A stretch of 64,000 bases of DNA from Rhodocyclaceae bacterium (GCA_016702335.1 JADJEF010000020.1:1798001-1862000); one strand, 5' to 3'; shown: positions 27,871 to 37,645, counted from the stretch's first letter. Numbers and translations: made by a program. Notes: generated by a model not told the origin, from the sequence alone.

Positions 27871-30800
27871 ATGCGTACCAATTTGCCAGTGACCGGAAAA
27901 GAGCTGATGCTCGCAGACGATGCGATGATCGTCTCGAAGACCAACCTCAAAGGACAGATCACCTACATCAATAAAGACTTCCTGGACGTCTCCGGCTTTA
28001 CCGAGGCGGAGCTGATCGGCGAGCCGCACAACATCGTGCGCCACCCCGACATGCCGGTGCAGGCCTACGAAGATATGTGGGCCACCCTCAAGGCGGGTCG
28101 CCCCTGGATAGGCTTGGTCAAGAACCGCTGCAAAAACGGCGACCACTATTGGGTCGAAGCCCATGCCACGCCGATTCTGGAAAACGACCAGGTCATCGGC
28201 TACATGTCGGTGCGCAAAAAGCCGACACGCGAGCAGGTAGCTGCGCACGAGTCGACTTACCGCTTGTTCCGCGAGAAAAAGCAGGGCGGCCTGCGTATTG
28301 AGCTGGGCAAGGCGCGCAGCGGCGGCCAACTGCTCATGAAAATCGCCGATGTCAGTATCAGCAAAAAAATGATCATGGCGATGGCACTGGCTTCGCTGGT
28401 GATCTTTATGGTGGGCATTCAAGGGCTGTGGGGTATGCGCAAAGCCAAAGACGGCTTTCAGACAGTGTATGAAGACCGAGTGGTGCCCATGGGCCAGCTC
28501 GATTCCATTGCGGAGCTCGTGAACCGCAACCGAATCTTGATCATGGATCAGCTGATGTACCCGACGCCCGAAAATATCAAGAAGCGCGGGGATGAGTTGC
28601 GCGGCAATGTTGCGACGGCTGCCGAAACATGGAAGGCCTACATGGCAACCTATCTCACGGAGGAGGAGAAGGTATTGGCGGCAGACCTCGCTACCGTTCG
28701 TGGCCAGTATGTCAGCCAGGGTTTGCTGCCGACACAAGCGCTGCTTGAGGAAGGTAAGCTCGACGCGGCTCGCGAACTCTACAAGACGCAGATCAGCGGC
28801 ACTAACCCTAAGGTTAGAGAAGCCAGCGAGCAACTCTTTGCTCTGCAAAAAGACATCGCTAAAGCGGAGTACGAGGCGGCGCTTTCACGCTATCAGGCAG
28901 GCCGTCTTCTCGGCATTACGCTGATGGTCTTCGGGCTACTGCTCTGTGCTGGCACGGCGCTCTACATTGTCCGTAATCTTCGCCGCCCGATTGAAGAGGC
29001 CACCCGCTTCCTCAGTGACCTGAGTCAGGGAATGGCACCGGCAACCATGGACATCACCCGCAATGATGAGCTGGGTAAGTTGTTGCAGGTGATGGAGACC
29101 TGGAATACCCGAGCCGGGTTTGATCAGGCCGAGGCCAAGCGTGTTTCCGACGAGATGACCCGCATCAAGATTGCTCTGGATGGCGCGGCCACTGCGGTAA
29201 TGATCGCTGATCCGTCGCGAACCATTATTTACGCCAACACGTCGGTCAAGCGCGTGCTGAAAGAGGCCGAGGCCGACATTCAGCAGGTCTTGCCGAGCTT
29301 CAATGCCGACAATTTGATCGGTCAGAACATTGACCAGTTTCACAAGAATCCCAAGCATCAGGCCGACCTGCTGGGCAGCCTGACCAAGGTGCATAGCGCT
29401 GAACTGACCATTGGCAAGCGGCGCATGCAGGTGGTGGCCAATCCGGTGATCAATGACAAGGGCGAGCGCCTCGGATCAGTCGCCGAGTGGAAGGATCGTA
29501 CCGAGGAGCTAAGCGCGTTGGAGCGTGAAGCCAAGGTCTCCGCCGAAAATCTGCGCATCAAGATCGCGCTTGACAGTTCGAGCACGGCCATGATGATCTC
29601 CAACGTTGATCGCGTCATCGTCTACGCCAATGCCGCGGCCTTTAAGGTAATGCAAGACGCTGAGTCAGAGATGCGCAACAAGTTTGCCGATTTCCGCGCG
29701 CAGAATCTGGTCGGTATGAAGATCGACGGCTTCCATCGCGATCCCGCGCGGCAGACCGCGATGCTCGACAAGATGAGCAGTTCTCATACCTTCGATGTAC
29801 AGGTTGGTCCGCGAAGCCTGCGCGTGGTCGCTAATCCCGTCATCAACGAGAAGGGGGAGCGCCTGGGCGCGGTGGCGGAATGGACCGACCGGACGGGTGT
29901 CATCGCGATCGAGCGCGAAATCGACGGCCTGGTCAATGCCGCCAGCCAGGGCGATTTGTCACGCCGTATTGATCTCGCCGGAAAAGACGGGTTTTTCCTG
30001 AGCGTCAGCAAAGGCCTGAACCAGTTGGTCGACAACACCGAAGCCGCGCTGACCGCGACCTCGGTCGTGTTGGGAAGGGTCGCCCAGGGCGATCTGACCC
30101 AGACAATCGACGTCGAATTGTCGGGAACCTTCGGCCAACTGAAAGACGACACCAACAGTACTATCGAGCGGTTGCGGGAAGTGATTGGTCGTATCAAGGA
30201 TGCGACCGATCTGATCAATACCGCGTCCAAAGAGATTGCTGCCGGTAATACCGATCTGTCGAGCCGCACTGAAGAGCAGGCCAGCTCGCTCGAAGAGACC
30301 GCCAGTTCCATGGAAGAGCTCAACAGTACGGTCAAGCAAAACGCCGAAAACGCCAATCAGGCCAATACGCTCGCCCGCAGCAGCAACGATTCGGCGGTCA
30401 AGAGCGGGCAGATGGTGCAGCAGATCGTCAGTACCATGACCGGCATTTCGGAAAGCTCGCGCAAGATTGCCGACATCATTGGCGTGATCGACAGCATTGC
30501 CTTCCAGACCAATATCCTGGCCTTGAACGCCGCCGTCGAGGCCGCACGTGCCGGCGAGCAGGGCAGAGGTTTCGCGGTCGTGGCGACCGAAGTGCGCAAT
30601 CTGGCCCAGCGCAGTGCCACGGCGGCGAAAGAAATCAAGGAACTGATCGCCGAGTCGACCACTAAGGTCGATGGCGGTACGCGCCTCGTGGGGCAAGCGG
30701 GTAGTTCGATGGAGGCGGTGGTGATGAGCTTCCAGCAAGTGACGGCGTTGGTGACAGATATTGCCAATGCCAGCCGCGAACAGGCCAGCGGCATCGAGCA

Positions 30801-31098
30801 GGTGACGCAGGCCGTGGGGCAGATGGATGAAGTGACGCAGCAGAATGCGGCCTTGGTGGAAGAGGCGGCAGCGGCGGCAGAAAGTCTGGAAGAGCAGGCG
30901 CTGCAACTCGCCAACGCGGTGGCCATGTTCAAGCTGGACGGAAATGCGACGCGCAATGTGCCGGGACCGGCCTTGCGGGATGCCACTCCGCGCCAGCTGC
31001 CCGGCAAGGCCGCACCCTCACGCCCGAGCTCGACCGGTCGCAAGCTGGCACCCCCGATGGCCAGTTCCGATCCGGGTGACGAGTGGGAGGAGTTCTGA
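27871..31098 (+). CDS. Aer-like methyl-accepting chemotaxis protein with N-terminal PAS domain
   Basis: 1075 residues. A cytoplasmic PAS domain (about 15-125: NKDFLDVSGFTEAELIG, RHPDMP, WIGLVKNRCKNGDHYWVEA) resembles Aer-type redox sensors. Membrane helices (about 169-193 and 355-377) bracket a periplasmic four-helix region. Two more PAS-like modules, HAMP-like segments, the hairpin tip FQTNILALNAAVEAARAG and the CheR-binding tail WEEF follow. It shares both PAS modules and the signalling half with the upstream receptor but has no CZB domain. AGGAGGAAG precedes ATG 27871. The PAS ligand is not identifiable from sequence. Confidence 0.93.
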   Translation: MRTNLPVTGKELMLADDAMIVSKTNLKGQITYINKDFLDVSGFTEAELIGEPHNIVRHPDMPVQAYEDMWATLKAGRPWIGLVKNRCKNGDHYWVEAHATPILENDQVIGYMSVRKKPTREQVAAHESTYRLFREKKQGGLRIELGKARSGGQLLMKIADVSISKKMIMAMALASLVIFMVGIQGLWGMRKAKDGFQTVYEDRVVPMGQLDSIAELVNRNRILIMDQLMYPTPENIKKRGDELRGNVATAAETWKAYMATYLTEEEKVLAADLATVRGQYVSQGLLPTQALLEEGKLDAARELYKTQISGTNPKVREASEQLFALQKDIAKAEYEAALSRYQAGRLLGITLMVFGLLLCAGTALYIVRNLRRPIEEATRFLSDLSQGMAPATMDITRNDELGKLLQVMETWNTRAGFDQAEAKRVSDEMTRIKIALDGAATAVMIADPSRTIIYANTSVKRVLKEAEADIQQVLPSFNADNLIGQNIDQFHKNPKHQADLLGSLTKVHSAELTIGKRRMQVVANPVINDKGERLGSVAEWKDRTEELSALEREAKVSAENLRIKIALDSSSTAMMISNVDRVIVYANAAAFKVMQDAESEMRNKFADFRAQNLVGMKIDGFHRDPARQTAMLDKMSSSHTFDVQVGPRSLRVVANPVINEKGERLGAVAEWTDRTGVIAIEREIDGLVNAASQGDLSRRIDLAGKDGFFLSVSKGLNQLVDNTEAALTATSVVLGRVAQGDLTQTIDVELSGTFGQLKDDTNSTIERLREVIGRIKDATDLINTASKEIAAGNTDLSSRTEEQASSLEETASSMEELNSTVKQNAENANQANTLARSSNDSAVKSGQMVQQIVSTMTGISESSRKIADIIGVIDSIAFQTNILALNAAVEAARAGEQGRGFAVVATEVRNLAQRSATAAKEIKELIAESTTKVDGGTRLVGQAGSSMEAVVMSFQQVTALVTDIANASREQASGIEQVTQAVGQMDEVTQQNAALVEEAAAAAESLEEQALQLANAVAMFKLDGNATRNVPGPALRDATPRQLPGKAAPSRPSSTGRKLAPPMASSDPGDEWEEF

Positions 31099-31103
31099 TG
31101 CAT

Positions 31104-31130
31104 CCGCAAGTCGGCGCTGGCGAGACGGCG
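31104..31130 (+). repeat. dispersed 27-bp repeat, copy 8
   Basis: CCGC, invariant core, CGAG, ACGGCG; five bases after the receptor stop, 21 bases before the cheR start. Confidence 0.9.
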
Positions 31131-31151
31131 GTAACGAACAGGTAATTTTCA

Positions 31152-32009
31152 ATGTCAGAAGTGATGAAGGAAAAGCGTGAGTTCGCATTCACGGCCGCTG
31201 ATTTTGAGACAGTCCGCAAGCTGATCTACGAGCATGCGGGTATCTCGCTCGCTCCGGTGAAGTCGGACATGGTGTATAGCCGGCTGGCACGCCGGCTGCG
31301 CGCCCTCGATCTCACCGACTTTCAGAGCTATCTCGCTGTCTTGCAGGCGGATGATGGCCCGGAGTGGGAAACCTTTGTCAATTCGCTGACCACCAATCTG
31401 ACTTCGTTCTTCCGTGAGGCGCATCACTTCGAGATTCTCACCAAATTCTTGCAGGAGCAGAAACAGCGGCCAGTGCGAATCTGGTGTTCGGCAGCATCTA
31501 CCGGCGAAGAGCCCTACACCCTGGCTATGACAGCCTGCGAGGCGTTCAATACACTCAGCCCGCCCGTCGAGATTATTGCCAGCGACATCGATACCAATGT
31601 GCTGGCCACCGCCGCCCGTGGTGTGTATGCCATGGATCGGGTCAGCAAACTCAGCCCAACGCGTCTCAAGTCATTCTTTCTCAAAGGCACCGGGACCCAG
31701 GCGGGGCACGCGCGGGTGCGTCCCGAACTGCAGCGACTGGTCAGCTTTACCCGTATCAATCTGCTCGAAAAGATTGATCTGACGGGGCCGTTCGACGTGA
31801 TGTTCTGCCGCAATGTCATGATCTATTTTGACAAGCCGACGCAGCATGCCATTCTCAAAAAGTTCTCGCCGCTGCTGCGGCCCGACGGTTTGCTTTTTGC
31901 CGGCCATTCAGAGAGTTTTTTGCACGCCGCCGATGTATTCCGCTCGCTCGGACGCACAGTCTATGAGCGCACTGACAGCCCGCTGGCGGGTAAACGCCAG
32001 TACCGCTAA
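31152..32009 (+). CDS. cheR: chemoreceptor glutamate methyltransferase CheR
   Basis: 285 residues. An N-terminal helical domain is followed by an S-adenosylmethionine-binding domain (IWCSAASTGEEPYTLAM, EIIASDIDTNVLATAARGVY, FDVMFCRNVMIYFDK). It methylates glutamates of receptors; the WEEF tails of the two upstream receptors are its expected docking sites. ATG at 31152. It directly precedes cheD and cheB. Confidence 0.95.
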   Translation: MSEVMKEKREFAFTAADFETVRKLIYEHAGISLAPVKSDMVYSRLARRLRALDLTDFQSYLAVLQADDGPEWETFVNSLTTNLTSFFREAHHFEILTKFLQEQKQRPVRIWCSAASTGEEPYTLAMTACEAFNTLSPPVEIIASDIDTNVLATAARGVYAMDRVSKLSPTRLKSFFLKGTGTQAGHARVRPELQRLVSFTRINLLEKIDLTGPFDVMFCRNVMIYFDKPTQHAILKKFSPLLRPDGLLFAGHSESFLHAADVFRSLGRTVYERTDSPLAGKRQYR

Positions 32010-32012
32010 ATC

Positions 32013-32618
32013 ATGATGGACGCCGGGTTCGTAGAACATCTCGCGACAAATCGCTACTTTGACCGTACCTTCAATTCGGAGGCGGTCAAGGTATTGCCCG
32101 GCGAATACATAGTCACTACCTCAAACATGGTCCTGGTCACGGTGCTGGGTTCCTGTGTGTCGGCGTGTATTCGAGATCGGGTCAAGGGAATCGGCGGCAT
32201 GAACCATTTCATGCTGGCGGAATCACAGGATCGCGGCGCACTCTCGGCTTCGGCCCGCTATGGGGTCTATGCCATGGAGATCCTGATTAACCACTTGCTT
32301 AAGCTAGGCGCATCGCGGGCCAACCTGGAAGCCAAGTTGTTTGGCGGCGGGCGGGTGATGGCGGCATTGGGCAGTTCCATGGTGGGCGAACGCAATGCGT
32401 CATTTGCGCTCCAGTTTCTAAAGACCGAGGGGATTACTGTGGTCGCCCAGGATCTGCTCGATATCACGCCGCGCAAGGTCTACTTTTTTCCCTATACCGG
32501 CCGCGCACTGGTCAAAAAGCTGGCGCAGACCAACAACGACACGCTTGCCCGCCGCGAGAAGGAATACCTGGCGCGCCTCACCGAGGCACCCGTGGCTGGC
32601 GATGTCGAGCTGTTTTAA
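32013..32618 (+). CDS. cheD: chemoreceptor glutamine deamidase CheD
   Basis: 201 residues. Catalytic Cys48 in LGSCVSACI and His65 in GGMNHFML match CheD, which deamidates receptor glutamines. The start is ATG at 32013, or the next codon, also ATG. No cheC is present in the window. The C-terminus GDVELF is identical to that of the short receptor at 19567-20790, an extension beyond the usual catalytic domain. Sits three bases after the cheR stop and nine before cheB. Confidence 0.93.
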   Translation: MMDAGFVEHLATNRYFDRTFNSEAVKVLPGEYIVTTSNMVLVTVLGSCVSACIRDRVKGIGGMNHFMLAESQDRGALSASARYGVYAMEILINHLLKLGASRANLEAKLFGGGRVMAALGSSMVGERNASFALQFLKTEGITVVAQDLLDITPRKVYFFPYTGRALVKKLAQTNNDTLARREKEYLARLTEAPVAGDVELF

Positions 32619-32627
32619 GGAGTCAAT

Positions 32628-33701
32628 GTGACGATTCGTGTACTTGTGGTCGACGATTCCGCGCTGATGCGGGCGTTGCTCACGCAAATAATCAACGATG
32701 CTCCCGACATCGAGGTGGTGGGTTCGGCTCCCGACCCGATTGCGGCGCGGGAGATGATCAAAGTGCTCAACCCTGACGTACTGACACTGGACGTCGAAAT
32801 GCCCAAGATGGACGGTCTGGAGTTCCTTGACCGCATCATGCGTTTGCGTCCTATGCCGGTGATCATGATTTCGGCCATGACTGAACGTGGGTCCGAAGTC
32901 ACGCTAAAGGCGCTGGAACTGGGAGCGGTAGATTTTGTGGCCAAGCCGCGCGCAGAGAGTATTTCGCTGATGCACAGCTACGCCGAAGAAATCTGCGACA
33001 AGATCCGCGCGGCCAAAGGTGCCCGGCTCAAGGGAACGCCAGCCCGCACGCTTGCGGCGGCGGTTGCCGCACCGGCACACAAGGCAGGGACATCGGCGGG
33101 CTTTTCCCAGCGATTGCTCAATGACACGATCATCGCTATCGGTGCTTCGACCGGCGGCACTGAGGCGATCAAGGATGTGTTGGTTGCCCTGCCTGCCGAC
33201 ATGCCGCCCATCGTCATGACGCAGCATATGCCGGAGACATTTACCCCCTCGTTTGCCAAGCGACTCGATACACTCTCTGCACTCACGGTGATCGAGGCAC
33301 AGGGTGGCGAGCGCCTGCAGCCGGGTCACGCCTATCTGGCGCCGGGACACTCGCACATGGTGATCCGGCGCACGGCGGGCGGCTACGTTACTGAACTCAA
33401 TCAGAATGAGCCGGTGAATCGTCACCGCCCGTCGGTCGATGTTCTGTTCTGGTCGGTGGCTGAGCAGGCCAAGGGCCCCGTCATTGGGGTGATACTGACC
33501 GGTATGGGCAAGGACGGCGCCCAGGGCTTGCTCAGTCTGCGCAATGGTGGCGCTCACACTATCGGCCAGGATCAGGCGTCCTGCGTGGTGTATGGCATGC
33601 CACGTGAAGCGGCGCTGGTCGGCGCAGTCGCCGAGGTCGCCAGTCTGGATGGGGTATCGAATGCGATCTTGAATCAGTTGCGAAGGCTGGATCGTGGATG
33701 A
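32628..33701 (+). CDS. cheB: chemotaxis methylesterase and response regulator CheB
   Basis: 357 residues. The receiver domain has phospho-acceptor Asp55 (TLDVEMPKMDG); a linker and a methylesterase domain follow, with catalytic Ser174 (GASTGGTEAI), His200 (MTQHMP) and Asp296 (GMGKDGAQG). It removes methyl groups from receptors and is activated by CheA phosphorylation. The start is GTG at 32628, with AAGGAG 8 bases upstream. Confidence 0.95.
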   Translation: MTIRVLVVDDSALMRALLTQIINDAPDIEVVGSAPDPIAAREMIKVLNPDVLTLDVEMPKMDGLEFLDRIMRLRPMPVIMISAMTERGSEVTLKALELGAVDFVAKPRAESISLMHSYAEEICDKIRAAKGARLKGTPARTLAAAVAAPAHKAGTSAGFSQRLLNDTIIAIGASTGGTEAIKDVLVALPADMPPIVMTQHMPETFTPSFAKRLDTLSALTVIEAQGGERLQPGHAYLAPGHSHMVIRRTAGGYVTELNQNEPVNRHRPSVDVLFWSVAEQAKGPVIGVILTGMGKDGAQGLLSLRNGGAHTIGQDQASCVVYGMPREAALVGAVAEVASLDGVSNAILNQLRRLDRG

Positions 33702-33798
33702 GCCCAAACACGGACAAGCCGCTTTCCCGCACGCAGGTTCGGGCTATACTCGGCTCAGGTAATCACCGGTTTTCAATCAAAAAAGAACGGAGTGAATA

Positions 33799-34101
33799 AT
33801 GCAGGCAAGCGTAACGGTAGTAGAAGGCAAGGCGGTCATCAAACTCCAGGGCCGGTTCGACTTCAATGCGCATCGCGAGTTTCGCGAAGTGGTCGACAAG
33901 GCAATGGAAGGGCCGGCGAAAGAGGTCATGGTGGATCTTTCGGGGGTGGATTATCTTGACAGTTCCGCTCTGGGCATGTTGCTGATGCTGCGCGACAAGT
34001 CCAAGACAGCCGCGCGCGAAGTGTCCCTGACCAATTGCTCGGGCGCGGTAAAGCAGGTACTTGATATCGCCAATTTCAGTAAGCTGTTTCGCATTGTTTG
34101 A
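33799..34101 (+). CDS. STAS domain anti-sigma factor antagonist-like protein
   Basis: 100 residues forming one STAS domain, with the conserved VDLSGVDYLDSSALGML helix start; Ser55 or Ser56 is the usual phosphorylation site. Such proteins bind anti-sigma kinases. No partner kinase or phosphatase is adjacent. In chemotaxis clusters small STAS proteins can act in stress or motility switching, but the role here is unknown. ATG at 33799; a TATACT element with a weak -35 lies upstream at about 33745. Confidence 0.85.
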   Translation: MQASVTVVEGKAVIKLQGRFDFNAHREFREVVDKAMEGPAKEVMVDLSGVDYLDSSALGMLLMLRDKSKTAAREVSLTNCSGAVKQVLDIANFSKLFRIV

Positions 34102-34269
34102 GTGAGCTCATGGGCGCTCAATTGCGCTGACCGCGCCCGGCCAGACAAGGCTGCGCGTGGGCCCGTTTTTGGCGTAAGATGAATCGCAAGACGATGCTTT
34201 GCAAGGCAATGGAAGCGCGAAAAAAACGAGGAGTGTGCGTGGTGTTGGCAACGCAGAAAGGCATGACCG

Positions 34270-35244
34270 ATGTCTGAGCTACTGAAGAACATTGATGCGC
34301 GAACCCGGCTGGCAGGCACCAACAAGCTGGAAATCCTGCTGTTCTCGCTTGGCCGCGATGCTCGTACCGGGAGAACCGAAACCTTCGGCATCAACGTTTT
34401 TAAAGTGCGCGAGGTGATGCGTACGCCAGAAATAACGTCGGCCCCGGATATGCCCGCTGCCGTCAAGGGCATGGTGAGTTTGCGCGGTGCTTTGGTACCG
34501 GTGATCGATCTGGCGGACTACATTGGCATGACACCCGAGACCCCGCGCGACATCATGATCGTGACTGAATACAACGGGCACACGCAGGGCTTTCTGGTGG
34601 AGTCGGTCGATACAATCTTGCGCCTGGACTGGGCCCAGATGCGTGTGCCGCCGCAGATGCTCACCGCCAATCTCGGCGGTCTGGTCGTCGCTGTGACCGA
34701 GCTTCCCGACAATCGCCTGGTGATGATGTTCGATGTCGAGCGCATTTTGGCCGAAACATCGAAGTACGACGACACGATGACCTTTTCGGCCATTGAGCGC
34801 GTCCCGAAGGAAAACCTTACGGTGCTCTTTGCCGACGATTCATCGGTGGCGCGGGGGCAGATCGAACGCACCCTCACGGCATTGGGTGTCAAGTTTGTTG
34901 GTGCGGTCAATGGTCGCGCGGCCTGGGACGAATTGCAGAAGATCGCAGGCTACGCGACCGCCAGCGGACGTCAGCCAAAAGACTTGATCCAGCTGATTTT
35001 GACTGATGTCGAGATGCCCGAGATGGACGGCTACATTCTCACCAAGACCATCAAGTCTGATCCTCGCTTCGCAGGCATTCCAGTGTTGATGCATTCATCG
35101 TTGTCGTCGATGTCGAATATGCAGCTAGGCAAGTCGGTCGGGGTGGATGAGTATGTGCCCAAGTTTGAGCCACAGCGCCTCGCGGAGACGGTGACCCGGC
35201 TGCTGCTCGGGCACGCGGCACCGCCCAAGGCGATATCTAATTAA
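34270..35244 (+). CDS. cheV: chemotaxis protein CheV, first copy
   Basis: 324 residues: a CheW-like domain (about 18-165, TFGINVFKVREVM, VSLRGALVPVIDL) joined to a receiver domain with acidic pair FADDSS and phospho-acceptor Asp246 (LTDVEMPEMDG). CheV couples receptors to CheA and can act in adaptation. The second CheV follows 11 bases after the stop and is a paralogue. The 168 bases upstream show no strong promoter. Confidence 0.93.
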   Translation: MSELLKNIDARTRLAGTNKLEILLFSLGRDARTGRTETFGINVFKVREVMRTPEITSAPDMPAAVKGMVSLRGALVPVIDLADYIGMTPETPRDIMIVTEYNGHTQGFLVESVDTILRLDWAQMRVPPQMLTANLGGLVVAVTELPDNRLVMMFDVERILAETSKYDDTMTFSAIERVPKENLTVLFADDSSVARGQIERTLTALGVKFVGAVNGRAAWDELQKIAGYATASGRQPKDLIQLILTDVEMPEMDGYILTKTIKSDPRFAGIPVLMHSSLSSMSNMQLGKSVGVDEYVPKFEPQRLAETVTRLLLGHAAPPKAISN

Positions 35245-35255
35245 CGGAGACCGTC

Positions 35256-36233
35256 ATGGCTACTTCATCTTCCACTTCGATGGCCGAGTCTCATGGCGGT
35301 CATTCGCTCATGGAAAACGTGGATGCCCGCACCAAATTGGCGGGTTCCAATCGCATGGAGATCCTGCTCTTCTCGCTGGGCACGCACGAGACATTCGGTA
35401 TCAATGTGTTCAAGGTGCGCGAGGTTTCCAAGACCCCGACCATTACCAAGACACCCAATATGCCGGCAGGTGTTGAAGGCCTGATCAGTCTGCGCGGCAA
35501 TGTTATCCCCGTACTGCAACTGGCCGAGGCCATGCAGCTCAATGACCGCCCCAGCAAGCGCGGGGCCTCGATGATGGTCACCGAGTACAGCAAACGCACC
35601 CTGGGTTTTCTGGTGCATGCGGTCGATCGCATTATTCGTGTCGAGTGGGACAAGGTGCGCGCCCCCGAGTCCGTGACAAGTGGGTCGGCCTCCTACATCA
35701 CGGCAATTACCGAACTGCCGGACGGCAAGCTGGTGTCGATTGTGGATGTCGAGTCGATCCTCGCCCACACTTTCGGCGAGAGCGCTGTGGGTCAGATTGA
35801 CTCGATGCCCGATGCACAGGATTTCAACGTATTTTTTGTCGATGACTCTTCCGTGGCGCGCAAGAAGATCGGCGAAGTGCTCGACAAGCTGGGTGTAAAG
35901 CACAAGCATGCGCAAAATGGACTGGAGGCATGGACGCGCCTTTCGGGCATGGCGGCCCACTGTAGCCAGTTGGGACGCAGCGTGCGAGAGGAGGTCAACC
36001 TGATATTGGTTGATGCCGAAATGCCCGAGATGGATGGCTACGTACTGACCAAGAACATCAAATCCGACCCGCGTTTCGAGGGGATTCCCGTCGTGATGCA
36101 CTCCTCATTGTCGTCTGAGGCTAACCGGGCAATGGGCAAGAGCGTGGGCGTTGATTCCTATGTGGCAAAGTTTGATGGCGAGATACTGGCCGATACTATC
36201 CGGCCGATGTTGATGAAGTCCGCACGCGATTAA
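35256..36233 (+). CDS. cheV: chemotaxis protein CheV, second copy
   Basis: 325 residues with the same two-domain plan as the gene before it: a CheW-like domain (ETFGINVFKVREVS, LISLRGNVIPVLQL) and a receiver with FVDDSS and Asp253 (LVDAEMPEMDG). The two copies differ through most of their length, so the duplication is old. It may match different receptors. ATG at 35256 has ACGGAG upstream. Confidence 0.93.
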   Translation: MATSSSTSMAESHGGHSLMENVDARTKLAGSNRMEILLFSLGTHETFGINVFKVREVSKTPTITKTPNMPAGVEGLISLRGNVIPVLQLAEAMQLNDRPSKRGASMMVTEYSKRTLGFLVHAVDRIIRVEWDKVRAPESVTSGSASYITAITELPDGKLVSIVDVESILAHTFGESAVGQIDSMPDAQDFNVFFVDDSSVARKKIGEVLDKLGVKHKHAQNGLEAWTRLSGMAAHCSQLGRSVREEVNLILVDAEMPEMDGYVLTKNIKSDPRFEGIPVVMHSSLSSEANRAMGKSVGVDSYVAKFDGEILADTIRPMLMKSARD

Positions 36234-36269
36234 GACACCACCAAAGCCAGAGATTGTCAGGAGAAATGT

Positions 36270-36671
36270 ATGGCTGTTGATCCGACCAAAATGAAATTCC
36301 TTGTCGTCGATGATTTCTCGACGATGCGTCGCATTGTGCGCAACTTGCTCAAGGAAATATCCATCACCAATGTGGAAGAGGCCGAGGATGGGGCCATCGC
36401 CCTGCAAAAACTGCAGGCAGGTGGCTACGACTTTGTCATTTCCGACTGGAACATGCCGAACATGGATGGCTTGACACTGCTGCAGTCTGTGCGTGCGCAT
36501 CCCACGCTCAAGAGTTTGCCGTTCTTGATGATTACTGCGGAGGCCAAGAAGGAGAACATCGTCGCGGCCGCTCAGGCCGGAGCTTCCGGCTATATCGTCA
36601 AGCCGTTTACCGCTGGCACCTTGAGCGAGAAGCTGGGCAAAATTTTCGAGAAGCTGAATAAGCCCGCCTGA
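36270..36671 (+). CDS. cheY: chemotaxis response regulator CheY
   Basis: 133 residues forming one receiver domain: VVDDFSTMRRIVRNLL, phospho-acceptor Asp59 in SDWNMPNMDG, Thr in ITAEAKK and Lys in VKPF. This is the classical flagellar-switch-binding CheY, placed directly before cheZ and cheA2. AGGAG precedes ATG 36270. Confidence 0.95.
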   Translation: MAVDPTKMKFLVVDDFSTMRRIVRNLLKEISITNVEEAEDGAIALQKLQAGGYDFVISDWNMPNMDGLTLLQSVRAHPTLKSLPFLMITAEAKKENIVAAAQAGASGYIVKPFTAGTLSEKLGKIFEKLNKPA

Positions 36672-36712
36672 GGCATGGCCCAGCGCGCTGAACGAAACCA
36701 GGAACGCTACTG

Positions 36713-37645
36713 ATGAGCCTCGACGAAACCGGCGATTCGACTGATCTCCAGGATCTGTTTGATAGCATTGCGGGTGGCCCCGCGAAAGTAGTGGCACCCC
36801 CGCCGCCTGCGCCGGATCGCTCAGGCGACTCCGACGACCTTCAGGATTTGTTTGATTCTGTTGCCACGAGTGTCGCTGCACCACCACCACCCGCACCGCC
36901 GCCGCCCGCCGCAGCGGCAGCCCGCTCCGGTGACGATGGCATGGGTGACTCCGACGACTTGCAGGCATTGTTTGACACCGTTGCCTCTGAGTCGGTGCCC
37001 GCAAATGTCGGCAGCAGCGAGCACGAAATGCAGGACGCGGCGCAGGAAGCAGTGTTCAACAATCTGGGCAAGATGGCGCGACAGTTGCACGACAGCTTGC
37101 GCGGACTGGGTTATGACCAGGCCTTGCAGGAGGCGGCAAGTCAAATTCCGGACGTTAGCCAGCGCCTTTCCTACATTACCCAGATGACCGAACAGGCCGC
37201 GTTGCGCGTGCTCAATGCCACTGATATTGCCAAACCACTGGTCGAGGACATGGAGACGACTGCGGCGGCCATGTCGGCGCGGTGGGAGCGGATGTTCGCC
37301 AATCAGCTCTCGGTCGATGAATTCAAGGCGCTGGCTGCGGACACCCGCGGCTTTTTCAATACAGCGACCGGAAAGCTGAGTCACGCTAACCAACAGCTCA
37401 CTGAAATCATCATGGCGCAGGATTTTCAGGATCTCACCGGCCAGGTCATCAAGAAGGTGGTGGATATGGTGCAGGGCTTCGAGCAGCAGTTGCTCAAAGT
37501 ACTGGTGGAGGCGATGCCGGAAAAGCGCAAGGCTGAAGTGCCCGATGGGCTAATGAACGGACCGGTCATCAATGCGGTCGGTCGTGACGATGTGGTAACG
37601 GATCAAGCGCAGGTCGATGACCTGCTCGAGAGCCTGGGTTTCTGA
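36713..37645 (+). CDS. cheZ: CheY phosphatase CheZ with three N-terminal repeat motifs
   Basis: 310 residues, about 95 longer than usual. The C-terminal two thirds hold the CheZ helical hairpin, with the catalytic region AQDFQDLTGQVIKK, and end in VDDLLESLGF, the CheY-binding tail. The extra N-terminal part has three spaced copies of G-D-S-x-D-L-Q-x-L-F-D (7-17, 38-48, 78-88), joined by Pro-rich linkers. They look like the amphipathic C-terminal CheY-binding peptide. ATG at 36713. Confidence 0.92.
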   Translation: MSLDETGDSTDLQDLFDSIAGGPAKVVAPPPPAPDRSGDSDDLQDLFDSVATSVAAPPPPAPPPPAAAAARSGDDGMGDSDDLQALFDTVASESVPANVGSSEHEMQDAAQEAVFNNLGKMARQLHDSLRGLGYDQALQEAASQIPDVSQRLSYITQMTEQAALRVLNATDIAKPLVEDMETTAAAMSARWERMFANQLSVDEFKALAADTRGFFNTATGKLSHANQQLTEIIMAQDFQDLTGQVIKKVVDMVQGFEQQLLKVLVEAMPEKRKAEVPDGLMNGPVINAVGRDDVVTDQAQVDDLLESLGF

